From NCBI RefSeq assembly GCF_037975245.1, contig NC_092568.1, positions 10,195,501 to 10,259,500 on the forward strand: 64,000 nucleotides of DNA. Direction: 5' to 3'. The position numbers and the translations under genes are program-made. Of this stretch, positions 35,041 to 47,410 are shown piece after piece; position 1 is the stretch's first letter, and the number at the start of each line of letters is the position of its first letter. The notes below the pieces were generated by a model. That model was not told the origin of the DNA. It was given only the letters and a program-made list of their open reading frames with translations, and searched no databases. This stretch comes from Apostichopus japonicus (lineage: Eukaryota; Echinodermata; Holothuroidea; Aspidochirotida; Stichopodidae).

Positions 35041-36202
35041 TGCATGCTACAGCTACTGTCCGTGGAAACACCTGTTTTGAGCTTTCTCTGCCATAGACCC
35101 TTAACCAGCCTGGTATTCACTTCATAACTGAATGGGCATAGAACAGCATCACAATTTCAAAGCTTTTTTGGTTGGGGGGGGGAGGGGGGCTGTTTAATTT
35201 GTGTATGACTTTTATATGAGAAATTTTCATCTGTTTACTATTGGCTAAAACCCGCAGAGTTTGTCCATTCACAATTTTGTCAATGTATTTGGTTCAAATT
35301 AACATATTTCTTACATTTATGATATGATCACAGATTCCATGTAAAAAGCAAATAAAAAAATGTCAGAAACACATAGAAAACAAACGGGCAAAAAAAGAAA
35401 AAAGAATTAACTTTATAGTACACTTTGCAATATGAAAGTCAACCTATATATATATAATGTCACATAACTACTCAATCAACTCATCCAGATAGCAATTATC
35501 CAGCATCTATCTATCTGTTGCATGTTTGTTCCAGATTTCATTGCCAAATGAAAAGAGAGCTAGTGCTGTCCTCCAAATTAAGTCTTTGAAACAAGCATAT
35601 TATAAAAGTTAATAGCTCATTTATAAAGCAATCACATGTCACTTTATATTGACAAGGATGACGGACATGGAGCCTAACAATATGGCACCTGAGAGAGAGG
35701 AATATTAATGTCACAGCCACACCATGAGGGTAATTAACCTCTGCATGATTAGATGTGTGGATTTGATTCACTTCAGTGATTGATTTAGCATGTGATACGT
35801 AGTAGTACTGTGTACGCCAAGGGATTAAATTGTTGACAGATGAACTTGTAAACATTGAGGTGAAAACCAGTGTGATTATTATGCGACAAATTGTTGATAC
35901 TTTGCATCATTTATCAGCAATGATTGAAATCACATATTACAAGTTGAAAATGTTATAGCCATTTATCAATCAATTCTGATATTTATTGTTTGGTGGTAGT
36001 GGAAAGGGTGAAAGAGTTGTGAGGGACAAGAGCAAAAGGGGTAGGAGAAGCGAAAAAAAAAAAATTTCTATATTTAAATACTGTCCCTTTTATCGCAAGC
36101 TAAGATAATTTATGCCTTGCTCCGTCAGAGCATGTGCAATTAAGTTGAAGCAAATTAACATGTTAATGTAGCAAATGTAGGTCTGAGGGATTTGATACAT
36201 TT
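35041..36202. other. Intronic stretch without recognised feature
   Basis: A G-rich tract at about 35174-35192 and a short TA run near 35444. Otherwise nothing supported. Confidence 0.5.
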
Positions 36203-36365
36203 GAGGATGCTGCATAGGACATAATTGTGTTATTCTGTGTAGTTTCACACCATGGGCACTGTAGTTTCAAGGAATATAATCATCTGTTGTTTGACTTTGG
36301 ATATTGATTCAGCCTTTGCTGCAAGGGAATTTTACATAGCTGCTGCAATTTTCCTATCTGACTCT
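36203..36365 (-). repeat. RepA dispersed repeat, copy 5 (degenerate foldback)
   Basis: GAGGATGCTGCATAGGACAT, AATTGTGTTATTCTGTG and GGGCACTGTAGTTTC match the left half of the foldback at 16243-16462. ATTCAGCCTTTGCTGCAAGG follows in the opposite sense, so both arms can be traced. Confidence 0.55.
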
Positions 36366-39300
36366 GTACTTTACTTATATATATGCAATTATAGCATGGC
36401 TATGTACGTTGATCACCTCATTTCCTATTCATTTGCTATGTTGTTGAGCACATTTAAATTTAGAAATAAATATATGCTTTCAACTTGTTTTTTTTTTAAT
36501 CCATTTGGGGATACCGTTTTTTTTTCTTTCTAAATATATATATTATATATAGCAATGGTGTAAACATATATTTCAGACAAGTGCGAAATTGCAACACGGT
36601 TCTCCAATCACTTTTATACATAAAATATGGACTTTTCTTGCCTTTAGGCCATCAGAGTTGCCTCCAAGTTGATTATTTCGACAGATATCTTCTTCACAAG
36701 TCGTCCACTGAGTAAACCGACGTACGTGATCCCAGGTGTGAGAGTCGTTAAATAGTGCATATTAAAAAATACTCAACTAAATTTTCTTGGGATGGTTGTC
36801 TAATTTTTTTTTCTACTTCTTTTTTTCTCTCTATGCTGTTTCCTCCATCGCATCAATCTAACAAGATCATCAGGTTTTAACCGAGTAAAGTATTTTTTTC
36901 TAAATTACAAATTTGCGGTGACCTTGTCCGAGGCATAGTTCACTACTAAATGGCCCTCGCCTGTCAGTGGTGGTGTCGCATAATGTCTTTCACTATTTAA
37001 AAAAAAAAAAAACCTTTTTCCGTTACCTTTTGTTTTTTGGTTATTTATCTGGAAGGCAACTAGATTATTTACAACAAATCAGGATAAGGGAACGTTAGGG
37101 GTAACTTTGTGTATTAATTGCTACGATATGCCCTCTAGGGTGTCAGTTGAGTGTTGGTGAATTTTTGTTCTAATTTTAACCAGTTGTAATACTCTATAAA
37201 CTATTTACAAATGGTCAAATGGTTGTAGGCAAAATTCAGTTGAGCTGATGAAATTTTGCAATCTGAGAGAATTTATTGTGGAGAATTTATTCTAGTCTGT
37301 ATTGGTCGGGAAAATATCTCTCTGTTAAATAGAAGAAAAAGGAAATAAAAACAGAAATAAAAAATTGGGGGGCAAAAGTTGAAGTTTTTTTTTTACAAGA
37401 GATCAAATGGGTATTTCAAGAGGAATATTTTAGCATGCCCTAAATAAAGTTTTAGTTGTATCTCAATATTTCTATTAAGTGTCAAAATATAATGTACTTT
37501 TGGTTTGTTTTTGAAAACTGTCTCAGAAGCTTTTATTGCTCAAAGATTTAGCTATTTTAGCTTTCATTTGTCGTAAATTTGCAACCACTTACAAATTACT
37601 AAATTTCCATAGTGATACAATTTATCTGCCTAATACTAGCTTAGCTTGACTGCCAAGAATTTAAAAAAAAAAAATGAAAATTTAAAAAAAAACTAATTCT
37701 TGACTTTCTTTTCTATTTATGCGGTTAATATGAGTATGAGAAATTGGTTCAATTCATAGGGTTCTAACATTTCTAAATAGGAATGGGATTAGTTACCTAG
37801 AACACCGTAGAGTATAGTTCATTTGTTTATAGAAGGATGGAGCTGTGAGGGGGGGGGGAAGGGGCAGGGGGTATAGAGTTTATCAGTGTTTCATTACAGC
37901 ATGATCAACCTTTGCTGTTTTCGATAAATTTGAGTTAGTGAAAAGAGTAAGGATAGAGGTGATTTACAAACGGTTAAAATTGCATGAATTTTGAAGATTA
38001 GTTGTTCAACCAAGAAAGACATGTTCTGCCAAGTACAGTATGTGGTGAGAGGGTATACAAAGGTATATTTCACCAGATGAAATACCTAGTCCTACCACAA
38101 GCTAAAATGTCTTTGTGTGTGGGATCTATCTTACTTGGTAATTCTTAAACAAAGAAGCGGTCATCTCAAGAAGATGAGCAATATTAAATGTTACAGTGTT
38201 GTCTTTATAGTGGTATTATATTCAGATTGGATTTGTGGGAACTGCATATTCCATGAAAAGTAGGAACTAGGAAAATGAATTGTTCATGTAGAAGTCATTT
38301 TTTTTGGGGGGGGGGGGGAGAGGGGAATATATATTCATTGAAAAAACTAATTCCAAGCACTTGGTGAGTTACGATAGCATATATATAGTATTTGCTAATA
38401 GAATGATATATTGGTCGAATATGGTACAAAATTAAATAGTTGGTTCCCTTTTGAAAATTGTCAATGCCTAACAAAAGGTAGGGAAAGAAATAGCAAATTT
38501 TACATTGGTGGAAATGGTAAGAAATTAAAGAAATATGTAAAATGTGATCATCCAACTCTCTGCCCCACATCAAAAATAGGAAAACAGTGAAAGAAAAGTA
38601 AAACACACATTCACACACAAGACAAAAAGGTTGAAAAAGAAAACATTACGTAGTAAAAATGGAGAGATGTAAAGATGGGAGAGTAAATGTTGCATGTAAG
38701 GGATGAAATGAAAATAAAGTGGAAAATGATATCAAAGAGTATGCAGATAAGGATTAAAAATCTCAAAAGAGTATATAATAGTTAAATAAATGAATAAATA
38801 TTTTGTGGAGATTTCAACTCCTGGTATTCTTTACATAAGTGAACACCGTTAACCTTTGTTGACCGCTAGATTTACAACTAAGACCACCTCCTCCCCCCAT
38901 CCCCCCTCCCCAAATGTGCTGTTTTCGATATCCCACGTTTTTGTTTTTGGCGGCTCGGTATTAAAGTGAGCGTGCAAACCCGAGGTAATTTTTGTTTGGA
39001 TATTACATTTCCAAATTTTTCCTTTTTATCTCCTTTGACTGGTTCTTTGATACAACTGATTGGTGTCAATCTCCGTCCAGTCATTGAACTCCACTGTTTG
39101 TCTTTTTTTTTTTCTCCCCCTCTTCTTTCCCCGAAGGATAAGCCCACTGCCCATCCAGTTAACAAGATTTTAATTTTTGAAAGATTCCCAATCCATTTAT
39201 AAATTACACATAGAAAGGCAATAGGGAACTGGTATGATTATCAGTATTTGCGTTTTCCTCCTTTATTGAAAATTTTTTCTGCTTTTACGTATTGGACAAC

Positions 39301-40339
39301 TGGCAATTAATTCAGTTAAGAGTTCATGAAGGGATTTTCAAGAGGATGAGATGGTAAATTACTCATCCACAAATCGTGATAGCCCGCAGGGTTTCTCTAG
39401 CCCTCCAGGGTGCACGGAGAGAGACTATATTATCCCTTTAGAGAAGGAGAGTGAGTCTTGTCTGCTCTGGCACCAGAATCTTTTGCTTATTATGCTAAAG
39501 AAATGAATTCGATAGTTGATAACAAAGACGATGTCAGATGTCGTCATCCCATTGTAAACCTTTTTTTTTTTTTTTTTTTTGTACTTTGTGGTTGCGAAAT
39601 GATTTAAAGTTGTGGTCCCAATGACTATAATTTACCTGGAATTATATACCAGTGCGATTTGACTCATGAAGGAAAGGGGCACCACAACGTATAAAATGCG
39701 ACCTAAATGGTTCCGTTTAGGTCGGAGCAAACATTTTGGCAGCATTCTTGACAAGTTTCTGTATCATGACTTTGATGAAATGAATAGCTCGTACAAGTCA
39801 AAGGTTTTCAGTTTTCCTCCCAGGTACCTCTTTCTTCTGTAAGTATTAGTCATCGGTTTACAGGTACAGACCTTAGGAATGTCTTTCAACATTGAGAGTG
39901 TGGCCACAGGGAGGGATATTAGTTTTATTTCTATCAAACTAAACTAAAACAATTTCAACTATGACTACTTCAGAATAGGGTGAAGGCCTGATATGATGTT
40001 CCCATTGTAACTTTTGAAGGTATTAATTTCTACTCTGTAGTGTTGTTTGTGTTTGTGAAAGGAAACGTGGCCAGTCAGACAAAGTGCATTTAGCAAAATA
40101 GATATTTTCAGTACTAATGTGACAATGGATGTCCAATATCTTGACTTGTCCCTACCCTTACCCCGCTTACATTCTCACCCCCTTCCCTTCTTTTCCTTCA
40201 TGGTTTCCTTCCGTCTTTGTGTCCCTCACCCCCCTCCCCCTTCTCTCCTAGACCCATACTCTCCTAATTGGTTCAATGTTACTTTGGTGGTGATAAGAGC
40301 TAGCTAGAGACATCCTTTGCCTCTGTCTCTGTGAAGCAA
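36366..40339. other. Intronic stretch with homopolymers only
   Basis: A T/G run lies at about 38298-38320, a T20 run near 39560, and G-rich tracts near 37850. No gene, RNA or dispersed family is recognised in these 4 kb. Confidence 0.45.
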
Positions 40340-41150
40340 TGTTTGTTTCCTCTCCGTTTTGGTTTCCCGGAAAGATAAACCATGGAGTCACTTTTACTGA
40401 CCTTGCAAAATTGTGAGGGTGACCACCGATTGCAAAATGTTGGCAATTACTATAAGGCGGATCGCAAAGTCGGTAAGTACTATTTTGGTTACATTCATCC
40501 AACACACAAAACTGCTGTACTCAAAGCCGAAGACTTCATTGTTTGGCCAGGCGACAGAAGACCGTCATTTCTCGAAAAGGTTGCTATTACTGAAATCATA
40601 GGGTCTGCACTGTTTGGCAATGATAGAAAAACATTGAACAGGTAGAATAAAATGATCAAAGGAACGTTCAAATTGTATTTGATACTGTTAAGTTAGTAAA
40701 TGTTGATAATAGAATGTAGTTCACATGTCTTTAAATGTTAAAACCTGTTCTGTTTGATACAAAAATTGTTAATCCCTTAGACAACAGTTCATGTACCTGA
40801 AGCTTTGGTTAGTACCATTGTTTGATTGGGGTCACGTTAGTTGGCTTAAAATAATAACAAATATGGAACTGTATCTATAACGAAAATAACTGCTTGCATG
40901 GCAGACGACAAAATATGGAACACTCATACTTTTGATGTATTCCGAAATAAAGTTCTCATTTGACTACTCAAAAATGTATATTACATGCCAACCGTACGCA
41001 TTAGATGTAGAAACCATGTGACAAATCTAATACATGGTACGAATTAATCAGGTCACACATCCGGAGTCTATGCATGCATAGTTCTTCAATACCGCCCTCA
41101 TTTCCTTTCGGGAAACATTTTCATACTGAAGTTTTGATTGGCCTCTGGAA
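40340..41150 (+). repeat. RepB dispersed repeat, copy 3 (longest form, with ORF)
   Basis: An ATG at 40382 opens 87 codons (to 40645) beginning MESLLLTLQNCEGDHRLQ. The first 18 codons match the minus-strand ATG frame of copy 1 (13747), with one residue changed and three silent differences. The left landmarks end at CTCAAAGCCGAAG (about 40531). The right landmarks resume at GAATTAATCAGGTCACAC (about 41043). The two shorter copies lack the roughly 500 bp between. The peptide resembles no family that I recognise. A GGTAAGTAC at about 40470 could act as a splice donor. It may be a fossil gene fragment carried by a transposon, or a transposon's own reading frame. Confidence 0.5.
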
Positions 41151-41589
41151 GTAAGGGTATGCAACGTGCTGCTTCATTTTGTTTGCTTTTGCTTTGCTTT
41201 GCGTAATACAGAGTAGACCTCAACAAGTTTGAATGAAATATGCTGCATGCATATTAGGTAAACAGTCATGAATGTTCAACTGACACAGTTTATAAGAGTA
41301 TGTCATTGCTATAGAAATTAAATCATGTTTATGTGTTAATGTCAGGGCTCCATCACGGCCACTAAATCTAGCCATAAACTGATATTTTGTTATCGTGCAA
41401 ATATTGCAAGTGCTCTTGAAAAACCCTGTCTTTATAAATGCAAAACCGATAATTAATGGTCTGCATAATAGTCAACTGACCTTGATCCAAAAGCTTAGAA
41501 TTTATGTCAAAAATATTTATGAATATTAGATGCTACCAAAATTGACCTTCCAGATCTGATGTACTATATTTCACAACTAGGTTATACTT

Positions 41590-42060
41590 TGTGTGAGGTC
41601 CTAGTTTATCACCATGGTGATTGGTAAAACTATTGTCTACATTTGTATGAGTAAAAATGGTCAAATAGTCGATCCTATGCTTTTCTTCAGAGGTTTTTTA
41701 ATAGAAGATCGTTTTTTTAATATTTTTTCTGCTTCTACTACAGTTTCAAAATAGAATTTATTCATCCACATACAAACTTTTTCTTTTATAATAAGCGTTG
41801 CAAAAGACATTTTAGTATTCCAGCTACTAGAGGTCCTACTTTATCACCATGGTGATGGCAAAACTATCGTCTGCATTTGTATATGAGTAAAATTGGTCAA
41901 ATAGTCGATCCTTATGCTTTTCTTCAGAGGTGTTTTAATAGATCATTTTTCAATATTTTTTCTGCCATTACTAGTTCCAAAAAATAAATTATTCATCTCG
42001 ATACAAACTTTTTCTTTTATAATAAGCATTACAAAAGACATTTAAGTATTCCAGCTAAGT
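41590..42060. repeat. Tandem duplication, about 236-bp unit, two copies
   Basis: The first copy runs from GTGAGGTCCTAGTTTATC to TATTCCAGCTA. The second begins at AGAGGTCCTACTTTATC (about 41828). Shared blocks are CACCATGGTGAT, GTCAAATAGTCGATCC, GCTTTTCTTCAGAGG, TTTTATAATAAGC and CAAAAGACATTT. Divergence is modest. Each copy contains the palindrome ATCACCATGGTGAT. Confidence 0.9.
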
Positions 42061-43331
42061 TGTATCCAGGTATGAGAAAAATTTTTGAATAAATTTTGAA
42101 TAAATTCAAAGGGAACGATTAGAAATTCAAGATCTATACTGTCTGTTCTGATGTCGATGGGATATGTTTACTAGAAGTCTTTTAGTTTTTCCTTTAATTT
42201 TGCTCAGAAGGTAATCCACGGGGTGGCCATTAGGGGACTACGAAACATGGTTTGCAAGAATATTTGTACTTTGACGATTGTTGCAATTGCAAGGAAATAT
42301 CCGATGAATTGACACCAAGTAAATCAGTTTGTATTGGATGTACAGTTTAACATATATATGCAAGCAAGTATAGCTGTACTTGTTACAACGATAACAATTA
42401 AGTATTTCAGATTGTTATCGGTTGTATGCGTCCACAAATACTAGAAAGTCCAGAAATGGTCACTCAAAGTGTCAAACTGCAGTATGATGAACTTATCTGT
42501 CTTAGATCATTTCCCTCACGCTGATTGTATGTCCAGAGGTTCAAAACCAGTTAGGAAGGTCATAATTCCACTGTTGGCGTTTGTCACCTGTATCGAACAC
42601 TACTAGCTCTGTTTTTGGTGACATATTTTGCCTTACTCTAGAGATCAAACATGATGCTAACCAACTCAAAATCATTTGTGATTTCTAAAGCCGGATCTCG
42701 AAAGAGATACTTTGAACAGACTTTGTTAATGAAATGGAGGTAAACGACAAAGGCATATGAATATATAATTGAAATCGTAGTGAGTTGGAAAATCCAGAAC
42801 AGTGAAAAAACTTCCAGCCACCTGGGCCTCCCACTTTATATGCACACACATATATACACAAACAGATATTTATACACACTCTACATATAGTCGAGTGAAC
42901 TATCATGGATCCATTTGAAACAACTTTTTGAGGTATACAGTGTGTGTCTTGATTTGGAATAAGTGGAAGCTTACACATGTATGCAAAGTTAGCAATAAAC
43001 CAGCAATAAATTTAAGGTCAGAAAGAGAGACTTGTTGCAATATTTAGAGCCTCCATGTGGAGTTTCTTTCACCAGTACAGAACACTTCCCCCATACCCTC
43101 CATCCCCCATGCCCCCATCTCCCCACCCCATCCCTGGCCCCAGAATACATCACTTAGATTGTTATTCCAAACTGTCACGCACATTTCTTTCTCTGTAACA
43201 GTTTTTCAAGGAATAAAATCTTGGGCTCTTGTAGCAGGAAATATGCAGGGATAATAATAAGCTCCCAGTTCTTCTAGTCCTGGCTGTCAGCCAAGTTGTA
43301 GTACCGGGCTGATTTTTTTTTTTTTACCGGC
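42061..43331. other. Intronic stretch without recognised feature
   Basis: A fragment at about 42441 resembles the unit of the 33.4-kb minisatellite. The rest is unassigned. Confidence 0.5.
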
Positions 43332-43351
43332 AAACATGTCCGGACATGTTT
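43332..43351. promoter_or_regulatory. Perfect p53-family-type palindrome
   Basis: AAACATGTCCGGACATGTTT is a perfect 20-bp palindrome made of two RRRCWWGYYY decamers with no spacer, the full consensus of p53/p63/p73 binding sites. p53-family proteins exist in many invertebrates. Function is not shown, and the site could be fortuitous or part of an unrecognised repeat. Confidence 0.4.
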
Positions 43352-44019
43352 TTGTTAGTGACTGATTGGTTACTGATACCTAAGGAATACAGGAGATGAA
43401 CAGTACTACTTGTATGCGTTACCCTGCCAGCTTGGCTCTCTAACTTGTTTACTTTCATTTTATACGTAATTTATCCCACTTAAATCTTTTTTTTTTACAG
43501 GGTATGTCTTTTCGTTTTCTGTTTAAAAAAAAGGAAAGGAAATGTGCAAAGCAAACAGTTTTTTTTTTAAGTTCCTGTACTATTTTTTGGTTCTTTTTTT
43601 GTCGTTGTACTTCTTTTTGTTGTTGGCATTAAGATAGATGAGACCCTCTCTGTTGATGCAAATCACCGTCGAGGAAGGAAGCCGTCTTTTGCTTTTAGAA
43701 TTAAGCGATCGATCAAACAACGGAACTAGTAAAATAATAATCACGGAACATTAAGTAGTGGAATCCTTATAAATTCATCCTGTAATTAACGCTTAGAGAT
43801 AAAAGGTGTACATAAATAATTTATACGGTCATTTATACAAGTGATAAACTTTAGCCTTCAAAATTTTCATATCCGCTCGTAAGGAACTCCCAAGAATTCT
43901 TCTCGTTTGGCTGTAGATCAAAATTTCTGACCAGGTCATTTAATATTTACACATTCTGTGGTTGCATGTCCTTTATAAGCTCCCTTACAAAAAAACAAAA
44001 CAAAGAACAAACACAGGGT
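43352..44019. other. Intronic stretch without recognised feature
   Basis: Poly-T runs (around 43487 and 43560) only. Confidence 0.5.
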
Positions 44020-44560
44020 GACAAACTGCACCTGTGATCACCCGTAAACCACAAGATGCACATGAACATAGATGAAAAATCAGGGCTTTTGGAACTAAAT
44101 TTCAGGGCTAAAAATCACACATTTTCACGTTTTTCATGTGTTCCTGAAAACGTGAAAATATGTGGACAGCTGTGGATTTTAAGGATTTTTGACACACGTG
44201 TGGCAGAGTGTGGAAATACATGTGTTTCTACATGTAGCAAACCTGAGACAATCCATTCCAACCAAAAAATAAAAATAAAATTTACAAAAATAACTTGCAC
44301 GTTCCTCTGTCATGACAGAAAACCCTCGTTCCCACATTCTCACACATTGGAGTTCTATCCACCGGTTGTGACAAATTCTAGTGTCAAGATGTGCTCTGTG
44401 ATTCCACAACTTTCTCCCATGAAAAAGCTGTAGTTAATGTTTGACAAAGAGTGACAACAGACAAAATGTATGTCAATTATGTGTCTGTCAAAATCACACG
44501 TTCACACATTAAATCCCCAGGTGTTCCAGGGATAATCATGTAGTTTTACACAGATGAATT
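44020..44560. repeat. CACACAT/ATGTGTG-rich block with hairpin
   Basis: The block is full of CACACA, TGTGTG, CATGTG and CACGTG-like phrases in both orientations. It includes a perfect 13-bp inverted repeat, ATTTTCACGTTTT (44121-44133) and AAAACGTGAAAAT (44147-44159), around 13 bases. A block of similar style lies at 57355-57640. It is probably a degenerate foldback-type repeat. Its boundaries are uncertain. Confidence 0.5.
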
Positions 44561-45589
44561 TCGATCCTGTCACACAGGGGTTCTGTATTAGCTGCTCCTA
44601 ATTTCTTAGCTGGGTTTTTGTGGGATGCAGATTATACTGTTATGTATTTTGCAAACAAGTGCTGGTATATACACATTACATGTAAAAAGTTGATGAAGCT
44701 GTTTCAAATTAGTATGAGATGGCTGCAATCATATGTTGTTTTCCACTTCAAAGTTTATTAGGTCTTAAAAGAGTTTCAATAACAATTTCCAGTAAGGTAA
44801 TCTTGTCGCAAACAATTGTCTTCCATTTCAAACGCTCAATATCAATTCTTTGAAGAAGAGATAAATTAAAAAATAAAAATTAGAATAATGGATGGCACTA
44901 TACATGAATAGTGAATGCATGTTTGCTCACATATTGCATGTGAACCGTCGTGGATCTGCCAAATTTGATAGTGATACTCCAAAACTCCAAACATTCTTAG
45001 ACATCCAAACAGTCATATAGTTTCTAAAAATACAATTTTAAGTTACTTGATGGTATTGAAGTAAGTACTAGTTAACTGACAATGTCTCAGGTGCCTTTTG
45101 TTCCCATATTTGTCAATAATTAGCATATTTTGCAAATATTCATGAATATATCAGGAAAACCAAGGGAAATCTCACAGGTAAGTTTTATGTGTTGTCACTG
45201 CTACAGTTGCTGCAGTGTACCATTGCTGTGGAAGATTAACATGTGATGTACAATTAGGGGTATTGGCCGACTTGTTCTGCTTTATTGGAAGTTTAGGTGA
45301 TTTGATAGGATTTTGTGTAAGCAGGACTTTTTGCAGGTTGGGCCCTCAATGGGGATCTCCAGGCACTCCCTAAATCAGCAGAGGTTGCCGTGGTTTAGGT
45401 CCTTTCCAGTTCCATCAAACTTGACAATTTGCAGCCCCCTGAATTCACTGAGAATTCATTGGAGGAATATCTGAGAGACACTCCTATGCAAACTTCTGTA
45501 GTCCTGCTCATTCCCTATAATTCACACATATTATGACATATTCCATTTATCATACAGTGTCTGCCACTCATGTCTAGCACATTCTAGCA
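44561..45589. other. Intronic stretch without recognised feature
   Basis: A short inverted pair, AGCAGGACT near 45320 and AGTCCTGCT near 45503, brackets about 180 bp and may mark a small element. Otherwise nothing. Confidence 0.45.
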
Positions 45590-45990
45590 ATGAATTGTTG
45601 CCTCCCATTCAATTTTACACATATCTGCTCATCAACCAATCAGAAAGCTGCTTTGAGGTACGTTCAATCACACGTCCGCTGAACTGAGTTTAAGCTCTGA
45701 GCATCAGTAAAATTGTATCCGTGAGTCTTTTTACCTGAGATTCTTCCTCATAGTTTATAGAAGATGAAATCCTCTTGAAACATGTTTTCACAAGTAGCAC
45801 ATAGATTGAGATATGTCACAGCGCTAGACAGAATCCTCGAAGATCTGTTAACAGGATTAGCTCACAGGTGTTAGGAAACAGAGCTGTATGTACGGGGCTG
45901 TTAGGACCGATATGACAGCGCCCTCTGTGGAGACGATGAAGATCCTCATTCACAGAAACTGTTTAACCATGCATGACAGGGTTTTCCAAT
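45590..45990. repeat. RepC dispersed repeat, copy 2
   Basis: It has the same ordered landmarks as 24877-25275: ATCAACCAATCAGAAAGCT, CACGTCCGCT, GAGCATCAGTAAA, ATAGATTGAGATATG, TGTTAGGACCGATATGACAG and CGCCCTCTGTGGAGACG. Its left terminus is degraded; the right inverted end is intact. About 50 bp extra lies before the right end relative to copy 1. Confidence 0.7.
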
Positions 45991-47354
45991 AAATCAAATA
46001 ACTTGAGAATACAAATATATGTCAATACGAATTATTTGAAATACTGATTTTAAAAGTGGCAACAAAATTTGATGAGTTTTGAAAGAGAAAATTGCACAGT
46101 TTGATTTATTTTGAGGCTATAAAAGTACAGTAACAATTGTCACTTTTCGACGATGTGTCGTTCGAAGCCCTAAATGTCTTAATTGTTTTCCCCTGTTTAG
46201 CTTTGTGTTGCATAGATCTAAGTAAACTGACCTAATGATCTGTGTGTTAGACTAAGTAGTCCAGTCATTTTAATTGATATGATGTTTAAATGGTCATTGT
46301 GGTGGCTGAAACTGGTTGCTTTATAGCCCAATTGATTATAATGTTCTGCCTCTTTAGGTCAAATCTGCACATTCTAATAACATTTTGTAAAATCACAAAG
46401 ATATGAAGTTTTGTAAATTTTGGAGATATTTTGTGAATGCATCTGGCCAGAGCAGAGTGAATGTCATTAGGACAATTGAGATGAAACTCAAGTTTTTTTT
46501 TCTTTATTCGTATTTTAATCATATCACAAGAGGAAATATAATAATTTCTATGAAAAAAGAAAAGAAAGAAAAGGAAAAGTGGCATTTTGGTGAAATTCTA
46601 TTCACGCAGAACATTGACAGTTAAAGCAAACATACCAAATGAATCAAGTTTAATGGATACATCAACAAAACAGATTTCACAAGCCTAAGTAAAGCTTGTG
46701 AAGAACATCTACGGTACCTTGATTACATTGCAGACCATCTACAGGGGTCAAGGTCAGGAAGAGGTCAGGGGTCAAGGGGAAGGTTTAGCCAGTCAAAGTA
46801 AACATCCAATAAACTACATCTGTATCTGAAAGTTATAGCATGCACAAGATATTTAATGAGGTTTGCTAGTAAAACTGTGCAATACTCATTACTTCAATAC
46901 CAGTTTTATGTTTTCTGCCACAAGAATATATATTTGGCAAGAAATTGTCATTTAAAACATATCCAATGAAAAACAAACAACCAGGCGGTGGGAAAATCAG
47001 GAGCTCTTGACTATGGCTTAACCTTTGGCCTCTGCTTCAAGGTTAGGCAGTGGTCAAGGTTAGACAGTGGTCAAGGTTGGATTGTTGGTCATCCAGTTTG
47101 TTGGATGGCCATAAATCGTAGCCAATAAAATAATTAATCCTCGCTTTAGTCATTTGTATATGTATGAGTTTATTCCAGTCATGATAATCACAGTGTGTCA
47201 AGATCACTAAATGATACCAAAGTATTAAAATCACAGATGTAACAAAGAAAACCAGTTTTGACAGAGAGAAAAAGAAGAGACAAGACTGTTTTCATCAAAT
47301 TGTTTTATCTACTGCAAAAAGCCTGTGTAGCTATAAAAATGTGTAACAGTATTA
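45991..47354. other. Intronic stretch with clustered GGTCA half-sites
   Basis: Around 46745-46780 there is GGGTCAAGGTCA followed by GAGGTCA and GGGGTCAAGG. TCAAGGTCA (46748-46756) fits an NR5A/ERR-type extended half-site. Further GGTCAAGG phrases lie at about 47050-47080. The rest is unassigned. The GGTCA phrases may belong to a repeat like that at 61631-62330. Confidence 0.4.
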
Positions 47355-47410
47355 GAAGGCCTGATGTTTCCATCCTAGCATGAACTTCTTCAGAGGCCGA
47401 ATGAAAGATT
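47355..47410 (-). mobile_element. Second copy of the retroelement-end motif
   Basis: The minus strand reads CGGCCTCTGAAGAAG, then ATGCTAGGATGGAAACATCA, matching the core of the insert at 10933-11042. The stem pairing is weaker here. Confidence 0.5.

Noticed and set aside
36600-36760. A possible extra kinase exon after a T-rich tract and AG (near 36650)
   Set aside because: The translated sequence shows no kinase motif and the flanking exons already join without a gap.
40382-40645. An 87-codon ATG frame as an independent gene
   Set aside because: It lies within the dispersed RepB repeat, has no known family, and no promoter or splice evidence; kept as a finding rather than a gene.
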